From NCBI GenBank assembly GCA_024276395.1, contig JAJRXH010000297.1, positions 1 to 5,692 of the forward strand: a stretch of DNA of 5,692 nucleotides. The letters are read 5' to 3'. Source of the DNA: an archaeon (GTDB lineage Archaea; Asgardarchaeota; Heimdallarchaeia; Hodarchaeales; S146-22). The position numbers and the translations under genes are program-made. The notes under the pieces are model-generated. The model saw only the letters and a program-made list of their open reading frames with translations, was not told where the DNA came from and made no database searches. Below, one piece after another: positions 1 to 5,692 of the stretch (position 1 is the stretch's first letter; each line of letters begins with the position of its first letter).

Positions 1-809
1 ATGTAGCTTTCCAATTGGCGCTGATAACGCTTCATCTCCAGGCCAAGTCTAGCATGGCTCTGAAGTTGAAGGAGGTCACTTGGATGAATGTCACCACCAA
101 TGGACGCTCGCGCCTGCACAATGATAGAATCCCTTCGTTTTTCCGATAAATGTTCTAGCGTTTTCTCATTGAAGTTTCCACGTTGTCCCACATCAACGAT
201 TAAGGTCAAGTATTGATAATGATCACGCACCAGGTTCTCTAGTTCTGGAAAGTGCAGCCCATACCACTCTATCACCCGTTCCGTCACGAGATTAAACATG
301 TTATTCAGATCATCCACTGCATTTACTGCATGAATGAGCATTTTATCCCGCTTGAGAGATTCTTTCTGAATTTTAAGTCGTGAATAAGCAAAAATAACCT
401 CTCGAAATCGTTGAACAATCCTTTTATCAGACACACCTTGCATCTGTTCAGCCAAGTAACTCCTAATAGCCCGTAATTTCTCTTGAACAAGGAATGGCTT
501 CTCAATTTTCACTTCTGTTGTTGTCCGATCATTTAGATTGTTCAAGAATGCATATAAATGTCGTTGAGTAATTTTTACAGGTTCACCCCGCAAATCAGCA
601 AGAATTTTACGAATGAGATGCGCAAATTTCTGCAATGCATCAGACTTGATATTAGGTGCATCTTTTTCAATTTCAACGAAGATTTCCGCTATCTCTGCTA
701 AGTCCATTTCAAAAGGAAAAAATTTAAAGATGGTAAAATGCTGACCTGTATCTGTTGCCTGTTCTTCTAGCAAAACCATTCCAAGAGCCGTGATGAACAA
801 TTCTTTCAA
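1..809 (-). CDS. nop5: Nop5 (Nop56/Nop58 family), C/D box sRNP core protein, 3' end cut off by window
   Basis: Nop5 is the scaffold of the archaeal C/D box sRNP. It joins L7Ae-bound guide RNA to fibrillarin, which 2'-O-methylates rRNA and tRNA. The 269 visible residues read without a stop. Residues 1-100 match the N-terminal fibrillarin-binding domain in position and style (a beta-rich start, then the FFPFEMDLAEIAEIF segment). Residues 105-200 hold the coiled-coil and NOSIC region, with the hallmark WYGLHFPEL at 182-190, preceded by AVNAVDDLNNMFNLVTERV. Residues 233-269 (ASIGGDI..., then RYQRQLESY) fit the helical stretch leading to the Nop domain. Archaeal Nop5 is usually about 370-420 residues, so roughly the last third, including the RNA/L7Ae-binding Nop domain, lies off the window. 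TTG at 809 is chosen because GAGGG (817-821) sits 7 bases upstream, a stop closes the frame just above it, and the N-terminus then aligns with the family. The ATG at 779 would remove the first ten residues. Prp31 shares NOSIC/Nop, but the archaeal setting favours Nop5. Confidence 0.95.
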   Translation of the reverse strand, partial: MKELFITALGMVLLEEQATDTGQHFTIFKFFPFEMDLAEIAEIFVEIEKDAPNIKSDALQKFAHLIRKILADLRGEPVKITQRHLYAFLNNLNDRTTTEVKIEKPFLVQEKLRAIRSYLAEQMQGVSDKRIVQRFREVIFAYSRLKIQKESLKRDKMLIHAVNAVDDLNNMFNLVTERVIEWYGLHFPELENLVRDHYQYLTLIVDVGQRGNFNEKTLEHLSEKRRDSIIVQARASIGGDIHPSDLLQLQSHARLGLEMKRYQRQLESY

Positions 810-816
810 TAACTTT

Positions 817-821
817 CCCTC
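817..821 (-). promoter_or_regulatory. Ribosome binding site of nop5
   Basis: The minus strand reads GAGGG, 7 bases before the TTG at 809. It is complementary to the CCUC core at the 3' end of archaeal 16S rRNA. The next permease gene carries the same GAGGG word before its start. This site is what decides for the TTG over the downstream ATG at 779, which has no such motif at a suitable distance. Confidence 0.6.
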
Positions 822-834
822 ACATCAAAACATT

Positions 835-844
835 CACGCGCGTG
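835..844. promoter_or_regulatory. Perfect 10-bp palindrome CACGCGCGTG, possible operator
   Basis: CACGCGCGTG equals its own reverse complement. It is a G+C-rich island in an A+T-rich intergenic region. It lies just downstream of the candidate TATA box and just upstream of the expected transcription start of nop5, a place where a dimeric repressor could block transcription in archaea. It has no loop, so it is unlikely to act as an RNA hairpin. A regulatory role is inference only. Confidence 0.35.
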
Positions 845-846
845 CG

Positions 847-856
847 TTATAGTTAA
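847..856 (-). promoter_or_regulatory. Candidate archaeal TATA box for nop5
   Basis: The minus strand reads TTAACTATAA here. Taking the usual archaeal distance of about 25 bases from TATA centre to start site, transcription would begin near 827. That gives a leader of about 17 bases that just includes the GAGGG ribosome binding site. A clear purine-rich BRE is not obvious upstream. The geometry supports nop5 having its own promoter rather than reading through from the exporter operon, but the match is to a degenerate motif. Confidence 0.35.
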
Positions 857-895
857 CAATAATGTAGCAATTGGTCAAAACATTAACAACTGATT

Positions 896-3800
896 TTAAA
901 TTTCTTCTTTTATTTCTCCTCTTAATGTTAAGTGCCGCAAGTAGTGCAGGGTATAACTAAAACTAGCAACAGTTACGGTAATGGTTATCACGAGGAAAAA
1001 GATAAGTTGACTGAGAATATCAAAATTTGGTTCAATAACCAAGCCAGCGATGTTCGTTGGACTTAACTTAGCAACTAAAAACATTGATATGTTACCAAGA
1101 AGGATTCCAATTAAAGTCATGATAGCCGCAAGACCAGCGAGTTGAAATGTCGTCGAAAGTGCAACCATCGTATCTACTCCACCTATCACTCGCACGATAT
1201 TAAAATGTCTACGATGTTGTGCCAGGGGATACGACACCAGTGATAATAGGCTGAATCCTCCCAAAATTCCCAAGATTCCAACTATGACATAGACTGTTAA
1301 TCGGAGAACGAGAATGGACCCTTCAAACACCTCATTCAAGTAAGAATCAACATCTCCAATAAAAATATTTGATGTACTTATGAATTTATAGGGATTTTTC
1401 AATTCTAGCAGACGGTAGTGGATTGAAATCTTGAATTTTACTGTTGGTTGGTAATTATCTAACAGAATGGTCAGTTCTCTTCGCGTCGAACCGACCCTCA
1501 CGAGGAGAAGATAACTTGCTGATGCATTAAGAATGAAATTCAAGGTGATTTTACCATCACTCGTGGAATATCCTTGTTGTAAGAGAATTTTTGTTGTCAA
1601 TCCTTCACCTTTTCGTTCATATATTTGATAATAGGCGTTAGAAACAGGTAAACCGTCTAAATCAGTCATTTCAATGGTTGGCATGGGCAAATCTAAAAGA
1701 AGTGTCTCCTTCACAAATCGACTGTAATGATTCTCCAACGAAAAAGATGAAAGAACTACACCATCTGGTGTGGATAAGGTAAAGTTAACGCGTCCTAGTG
1801 ATGGAACGTAACAAATCACCGTTCCTTGATGGATGGGATAGGTCGTGGTTATTAACATGGGTACATTAGGTGTCATTTGCATCTGAAAGCTTGCTTGAAT
1901 CACTGCGGTATCAACCTTTAATCTGGAAAAAGCATCAAAAAAGGTTAACTCAAACATCACCCCACCATGGGTCACGTTCATAGGTAATCCTTTGTTCTTT
2001 TCATACACGTAAGCTAAATATGGCCTAAAAATAAATGATTCTGGTAATAATAAAGTTGAACCGTTAATCAAAAAATGGGTAATGATCGTGACGTTTAATG
2101 ATGTCCACAAATCTTTGACACTAATTAGAAGCGTCTGATTATCAAATATTGTCAGAGCTGGAGGATCCTGAATGCTCTCATTCAAGTTAACAATGGAAAT
2201 TTCTGTCTCATTAGGACGGATATTGAAGTTACTTTCAAGTAAAGATCCCTCATCTAGAGAATCAAGAACTGAATTCAATCGCACTTTTATCTGATACTCT
2301 GCAGCTAGAGGTACTTCTAAAGAGGTATTTTTAATCGCAAGAATTCCGATTTTATTAGATAATGAAGTATTAAGATCAACAAGATGGATCACAGTCGGCA
2401 ATGATCTGGATGCATTAACTTCTAGCGTTATGAGACTCCCATTAGGTGATAACTTTTGAGTGAGAACATTTTCAAGGAGGAGGCTATCATTTTCAAGTTG
2501 TTTATACACGCTTATGTCGAAAACATGTCCTTCGAGATTTTCAGAAACATTCAATGAATACACGGTCAAATTTACCGAAACTTTCCCAAAAAGATATTCA
2601 ACTTCTTCAATGTCGTTAAATCCGTTATCCCCGATCAACACGTGTTGCACGCGATCAAACATCATAGTACCATTCTTTTTCTTCAATAGAATATCATAAA
2701 TACCAGGATCTAACTCTAGAATTGCAGTTCCATTTTCATTAAAGTTTGCCGTCACGTTAAATTCCAGCAATTGGGTAGAAAATAATTGTTGCCTTGTAAT
2801 AACAAAACCACGTCGAGACTCAGCAAGTAAGAGATCAGCACTCAAACGCGCCACGACTTCGTACTGATTCCAATCCAAGGGTTTTGAATTAGATGATGCA
2901 TCCTTCAAGTGTACCCTTACTTTTCCACTGCCGTTGATGATTACCTCTGATGGCGATGATGCGTTTAGTTGAATGAGGTCCCAATAACGAACTGTAGAAT
3001 TTAAACTAGGAGTTTCATACCTAACTCTTAATCGATACCATCCCCAGGGAACGTTGTTTAACAAGGCCTTCCCATTTTCATCCGTCTTCGCAGTTAAAGC
3101 ACTATCTCCTGTAAGTGACTGTAATTCAACGGATGCGTTCGAAAGAGGATTTCCATTCCAGTTTACCACGAAAGAATAATTTTGCAAGGGTATTTCAACA
3201 TTCCAATTAAAAGTTATGTCTTCAGTAGTGGAATGCGCAAACACTTGCGACTGATTACCAATTGCGATGGTTATGAAATGTGAATATTGACCATTTATTC
3301 GTAGTTCTAGTTCATAAATACCGATGTACAATGATAAAGGTAGAAGAGGCAATTGCCGAGGATCTATCTGGATCGATTCTACAAGAGCCCCATCAATCGT
3401 TCTAATGTATAGAGTAAGAAACAACGAAGAGTAATCTACCACATCTTGATTAATTATATTAAGATACAAATTCACGGAATAAGGAGTGGAGATGATTTTT
3501 TTCATTCGTTCAGCCGTCATTACGGTAGGATCAACCTTGATTCTATGCAGCGTAACTCGTTCCAAAGAATGACCGCTTAATGATTGTGCCAAGGGAAGGG
3601 AAACTAAAATTTCTTCATCTAATTTAGTTCCAGTCTCAAAAATTCCCACAATGGTAAGGTCAAAACGAACATCAGTAATCGTCCCAGAGAGGGTCACGCT
3701 CTTTCCAGAATTACTTGTTGCTAACAAGTCATTTCGGTCAAGGTCTATTATACCATCCGTTACTAGTTTCTTTCCGATAATTGCACCTCTAATCATCCCA

Positions 3801-4285
3801 CTAGAAAATAGAGTGAAGAAATCATTACTCTCTAGTTGCGACTCATCCACGATACCAATGTCACCGCCATATTTAGCACTCAGAATCAAGTTAGTTCGTT
3901 GAATTTTAAAGAATGCCGCAGTAATCCCCCTATAGGTTATGGATTCCTTCGCGATGCTAGAAACAGCAATTCCTATGGTTTCTGGACTAACAGCAACAAC
4001 ACCTGGAAAGGATTCCAAGACCTCACTAAAAGAGAGTGGTACCGAGCCAGTTACTGGTGTCGTTGCATCTGGTTGGGCCAAGATGACGACATTTTCCACT
4101 CGACCTAAATACAACTCCTGCGAATTAATTCCACTCATGAAAGAAATGGAAGCAGAAAGAATGGAGGTCATTAAAATGGTTCCTAGTGCAAATAATGCGA
4201 GATTACGCCTAAAAATCAAGGGGATTCTCATTAATGACGCATAAATCACAATTTTTTTCTGATACGAATGATTTTTCATTCTCAT
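896..4285 (-). CDS. Giant FtsX/MacB-type ABC transporter permease with a long beta-sandwich ectodomain
   Basis: This 1129-residue protein is predicted to be the larger permease subunit of an ABC exporter. Helix 1 spans about 29-50. Residues 52-285 resemble the MacB periplasmic core domain (GAIIGKKLV near 167, then DLTIVGIFETGTKLDEEILVSLPLAQ at about 209-234). About 290-985 is an inserted extracellular region of Ig/carboxypeptidase-regulatory-like modules. Three C-terminal helices lie near 990-1015, 1038-1072 and 1090-1113, with the family's cytoplasmic coupling loop (RRHFNIVRVIGG, 1025-1036) between helices 2 and 3. MacB/LolC/LolE-type permeases are usually about 370-650 residues, so this one is unusually long. 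There are 24 N-x-S/T sequons between N344 and N920 and a single cysteine, C825. An in-frame TAA lies directly before the ATG at 4285, so no longer start exists; the ATG at 4279 is an alternative. The gene follows the 443-residue permease by 14 bp, suggesting one operon and a heteromeric complex. The substrate is unknown: lipid, lipoprotein, peptide or a mechanical role as in FtsEX are all possible. Confidence 0.88.
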   Translation of the reverse strand: MRMKNHSYQKKIVIYASLMRIPLIFRRNLALFALGTILMTSILSASISFMSGINSQELYLGRVENVVILAQPDATTPVTGSVPLSFSEVLESFPGVVAVSPETIGIAVSSIAKESITYRGITAAFFKIQRTNLILSAKYGGDIGIVDESQLESNDFFTLFSSGMIRGAIIGKKLVTDGIIDLDRNDLLATSNSGKSVTLSGTITDVRFDLTIVGIFETGTKLDEEILVSLPLAQSLSGHSLERVTLHRIKVDPTVMTAERMKKIISTPYSVNLYLNIINQDVVDYSSLFLTLYIRTIDGALVESIQIDPRQLPLLPLSLYIGIYELELRINGQYSHFITIAIGNQSQVFAHSTTEDITFNWNVEIPLQNYSFVVNWNGNPLSNASVELQSLTGDSALTAKTDENGKALLNNVPWGWYRLRVRYETPSLNSTVRYWDLIQLNASSPSEVIINGSGKVRVHLKDASSNSKPLDWNQYEVVARLSADLLLAESRRGFVITRQQLFSTQLLEFNVTANFNENGTAILELDPGIYDILLKKKNGTMMFDRVQHVLIGDNGFNDIEEVEYLFGKVSVNLTVYSLNVSENLEGHVFDISVYKQLENDSLLLENVLTQKLSPNGSLITLEVNASRSLPTVIHLVDLNTSLSNKIGILAIKNTSLEVPLAAEYQIKVRLNSVLDSLDEGSLLESNFNIRPNETEISIVNLNESIQDPPALTIFDNQTLLISVKDLWTSLNVTIITHFLINGSTLLLPESFIFRPYLAYVYEKNKGLPMNVTHGGVMFELTFFDAFSRLKVDTAVIQASFQMQMTPNVPMLITTTYPIHQGTVICYVPSLGRVNFTLSTPDGVVLSSFSLENHYSRFVKETLLLDLPMPTIEMTDLDGLPVSNAYYQIYERKGEGLTTKILLQQGYSTSDGKITLNFILNASASYLLLVRVGSTRRELTILLDNYQPTVKFKISIHYRLLELKNPYKFISTSNIFIGDVDSYLNEVFEGSILVLRLTVYVIVGILGILGGFSLLSLVSYPLAQHRRHFNIVRVIGGVDTMVALSTTFQLAGLAAIMTLIGILLGNISMFLVAKLSPTNIAGLVIEPNFDILSQLIFFLVITITVTVASFSYTLHYLRHLTLRGEIKEEI
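1331..3418 (-). other. Inserted ectodomain of the giant permease: repeated beta-sandwich modules
   Basis: This stretch encodes residues about 290-985, between the MacB-like domain and helix 2. Several modules can be seen. One at about 370-425 (GNPLSNASVELQS ... TDENGKALLNNVPWGWYRLRVR) is echoed at about 868-935 (GLPVSNAYYQIYE ... TSDGKITLNF ... YLLLVRVG). Both follow the carboxypeptidase-regulatory/CNA-B-like pattern: G-x-P-hydrophobic-S-N-A, then (D/E)-x-G-K with a beta strand, then Y-x-L-x-V-R. Two adjacent modules begin with GKV-x-V-x-L at 454 and 567 and each contains an N-G-S/T turn (518, 615). A likely two-domain part at about 660-865 has alternating hydrophobic residues but no motif recognised. 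The domain type is inferred from sequence pattern, not from a profile search. Confidence 0.6.
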
Positions 4286-4289
4286 TTAA

Positions 4290-4294
4290 CCCTC
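4290..4294 (-). promoter_or_regulatory. Ribosome binding site of the giant permease gene
   Basis: The minus strand reads GAGGG in the 14-bp gap between the two permease genes. It is 4 bases from the ATG at 4285 and 10 bases from the in-frame ATG at 4279 (protein start M-R-M-K). Spacing alone does not choose between them. The upstream gene stops only six bases before the site, so coupled translation of the two subunits is likely. Confidence 0.55.
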
Positions 4295-4299
4295 TTACT

Positions 4300-5631
4300 T
4301 CAAATTTCTATTTCTGTCGTGGGAACAACCAAGTTCTTATCATAAAACCTGGGAAGTAGCATCAAGGTGGTAGCAAGCACCACGAGTTGTCCAACAATGA
4401 AAAGCAGCAAGACATCATTGGGGTTTGGATGATAGTTAATTAGCGGGAAAGATGCGGACACTTGGAAAAGAAAAGTTAGCATTAATGGCAGCGCCACGCC
4501 AATTACTAACCCAAGTAAAAATCCCAATAAAAATAAAATTGAGCCTATGAAGAAAAAGATCGCCGCCAGATATAATGGCGATGCTCCCAACACCCGCAAG
4601 ATTCGCAATTCTCTTTGATATAAAATTGTCAACCATAACTTGGCAGTTAACAAGCGAAAGCCAGCGATTATGTACAAGAACAACACGAATAGAAATAATT
4701 TCTCCAAGATGGCATCCATAATTAGTCGCAATAGAGTAAGAGATTGTTGTTCTTCTTCAATGACAGCATCAATTTGTTGCTTTTGCAAGCTATTCTGAAC
4801 AGCTAACTTGACATTGATTGCTTCTGCTGGATCATCAACTAAAACCTCAATGAAAGAGTAATAATCACCCAATTCGGTTATTTTTTGTCGCAATTGCCTA
4901 AAGTTTACCAAGATTGCCTCATCACGCAAGGAAGATGCTTTATATATTCCAGTTACGTTCAATTTCATCAACAAATGAACTCGAACGTTTTCAGAAACAC
5001 CGTTGTCATTCTCACCTTGACGGTTCACAGATTTGACAAGTACGCTAAAATTAACCAATAAGACATCGCCCACACCCACATCACTCAATACTGTAAGAAG
5101 TGAACTTGGAACTAACGCATTAATCACATCAGATGATGGAATTGAAGACTCATTGGTTAGTTTTTCATCTTCAGATTTTGGATAATTTCCCACTAATACC
5201 TGACTTGTATTCCGAAAACGCAAGTAAGCCAACACATCCGTGGCAAAAATTGGAAAATTCAAGTGTGTGGCATTACTCAACTCGATAGTCAACGTGGAGA
5301 TATTACTTGAAACAAGTGATGATTTGAGCCTAGTTATCTGTTCGGCTTGAAGAAAACGACAAGCAATGGTCAATCGTATTGAGGGATGATTTAAAAGATC
5401 GAGAGTGCGGTTAGGTAAGAGACTATCACTCAGAGGTTTTTCATTCTCATAAATGATCAAGTAAGGAGTGGAGCCCGCACGTAAAATGATGTCACTAGCA
5501 TATTGTCCCAATCCACTAACGACTCCACCCATTGAGATAATCAAGGCAATGATGAGAGCTAAAGCAAATACCGTCTTCCTTGAATAAATGGCGCTATTCC
5601 TTACCAGACGCCAAGCAATCACGAAACGCAT
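4300..5631 (-). CDS. FtsX/MacB-type ABC transporter permease (smaller subunit)
   Basis: This 443-residue membrane protein has the standard four-helix plan of the MacB/FtsX/LolC superfamily. Helix 1 is at about 19-40. A MacB-like ectodomain spans about 45-305 and includes ALVPSSLL near 172-179, VGVGDVLLVNF near 185-195 and LNVTGIYKASSLRDEAILV at about 224-242. Helices 2-4 are near 311-333, 352-388 and 406-427. Between helices 2 and 3 lies RELRILRVLGAS (340-351), the strongly conserved cytoplasmic coupling segment that contacts the ATPase in this family. The ectodomain has seven N-x-S/T sequons (N74, N110, N120, N141, N160, N194, N225) and one cysteine, C91. The length is normal for the family. 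An in-frame TAG lies directly before the ATG at 5631, so the start cannot be further upstream. The protein is expected to pair with the giant permease encoded 14 bp downstream and with an ATPase not seen here. The substrate cannot be deduced. Confidence 0.92.
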   Translation of the reverse strand: MRFVIAWRLVRNSAIYSRKTVFALALIIALIISMGGVVSGLGQYASDIILRAGSTPYLIIYENEKPLSDSLLPNRTLDLLNHPSIRLTIACRFLQAEQITRLKSSLVSSNISTLTIELSNATHLNFPIFATDVLAYLRFRNTSQVLVGNYPKSEDEKLTNESSIPSSDVINALVPSSLLTVLSDVGVGDVLLVNFSVLVKSVNRQGENDNGVSENVRVHLLMKLNVTGIYKASSLRDEAILVNFRQLRQKITELGDYYSFIEVLVDDPAEAINVKLAVQNSLQKQQIDAVIEEEQQSLTLLRLIMDAILEKLFLFVLFLYIIAGFRLLTAKLWLTILYQRELRILRVLGASPLYLAAIFFFIGSILFLLGFLLGLVIGVALPLMLTFLFQVSASFPLINYHPNPNDVLLLFIVGQLVVLATTLMLLPRFYDKNLVVPTTEIEI

Positions 5632-5692
5632 CTAAATCACACCAAATAAATCGATCTAAAATATCAAGCAATTTTAGTGTACTTATTCATCA
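5632..5692 (-). promoter_or_regulatory. Upstream edge of the permease operon with a likely GGTG-type ribosome binding site
   Basis: On the minus strand GGTGTGA (5643 down to 5637) precedes the ATG at 5631. Its GGTG lies 8 bases from the start and matches the GGTGA part of the archaeal anti-16S consensus. The rest is A+T-rich, with no convincing TATA box and no supportable reading frame. Two adjacent TGA triplets sit at the very edge (5692-5687) and could be the end of an upstream operon gene, such as the missing ATPase, but that gene would lie outside the window. Confidence 0.4.

Larger units (their letters stand above)
825..887. repeat. Pair of 13-bp direct repeats offset by 50 bp
   Basis: On the plus strand TCAAAACATTCAC (825-837) recurs as TCAAAACATTAAC (875-887), with 12 of 13 bases identical and a start-to-start distance of exactly 50 bp. 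Both copies lie in the intergenic region before nop5 and flank the candidate TATA element and the palindrome. They could be binding sites for a regulator on both sides of the promoter, or a chance duplication in A+T-rich DNA. Function is unknown. Confidence 0.5.

Noticed and set aside
323..505. 60-codon open frame on the plus strand within nop5
   Set aside because: It lies opposite the well-supported Nop5 coding sequence, has no recognisable domain and is best explained as an antisense shadow.
870..900. Possible transcription terminator after the giant permease
   Set aside because: Only a short T4 tract follows the stop codon on the minus strand, with no hairpin. This is too weak to call a terminator.
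3698..3721. S-N-S-G-K-S in the giant permease (about residues 191-196), resembling a Walker A loop
   Set aside because: The first glycine of G-x-x-x-x-G-K-S/T is replaced by alanine (A189), the context is a MacB-like beta domain, and no Walker B or LSGGQ motif follows. It is not an ATP-binding site.
2460..4244. Several plus-strand open frames of 79-101 codons opposite the giant permease
   Set aside because: They overlap one another and the long minus-strand gene, show no family features and have no convincing ribosome binding sites. They are shadows.
4436..4636. 66-codon minus-strand frame inside the smaller permease
   Set aside because: It is an out-of-frame reading of the conserved helix 2 to helix 3 region of the real permease.
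5645..5680. A+T-rich stretch before the smaller permease as a promoter
   Set aside because: No TATA-like element at a convincing distance stands out, and the gene may be internal to an operon that begins outside the window.
5666..5692. Tiny minus-strand frame (ATG-AAT-AAG ... TGA, 8 sense codons) at the right edge
   Set aside because: It is too short to support as a gene, has no visible ribosome binding site, and begins at the window edge.

Overview
This window looks like a piece of an archaeal genome. The strongest evidence is the 5'-terminal 269 codons of a Nop5 (Nop56/Nop58-family) gene, the core protein of the C/D box RNA-guided 2'-O-methylation particle, which bacteria lack. Supporting signs are A+T-rich DNA, short GAGGG/GGTG-type ribosome binding sites, a plausible TATA element about 25 bases before a short leader, and very many N-x-S/T sequons in predicted extracellular parts. 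The lineage cannot be fixed from this stretch. Asgard, Bathyarchaeia-like or Thermoplasmatota-like archaea are guesses only.

All three genes lie on the minus strand, so transcription runs from high to low coordinates. From 5631 to 4300 is a 443-residue FtsX/MacB-type ABC transporter permease. After a 14-bp gap, 4285 to 896 encodes a second, giant permease of 1129 residues with the same membrane plan: one N-terminal helix, a large ectodomain and three C-terminal helices. The two almost certainly form one operon and a heteromeric permease similar in architecture to LolC/LolE. The giant subunit carries about 700 residues of predicted beta-sandwich modules between its MacB-like domain and its C-terminal membrane helices. 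No ATPase gene is visible; it is expected upstream, beyond 5692, or elsewhere.

From 895 to 810 is an 86-bp intergenic region with a candidate archaeal promoter, a 13-bp direct repeat (one mismatch, offset exactly 50 bp) and a perfect 10-bp GC-rich palindrome. It leads to the nop5 gene, which starts at a TTG at 809 and runs off the window at position 1 before its RNA-binding Nop domain. Nop5 is a housekeeping RNA-modification gene and seems to be a separate transcription unit from the exporter.

The most interesting item is the giant permease. Its 24 sequons are confined to the inserted modules and absent from its own MacB-like domain. This suggests a glycosylated stalk or sensor built into an ABC exporter of the mechanotransmission type. 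The 61 bases at the right edge (5632-5692) hold no gene that can be supported. No RNA gene, mobile element or CRISPR array was found.
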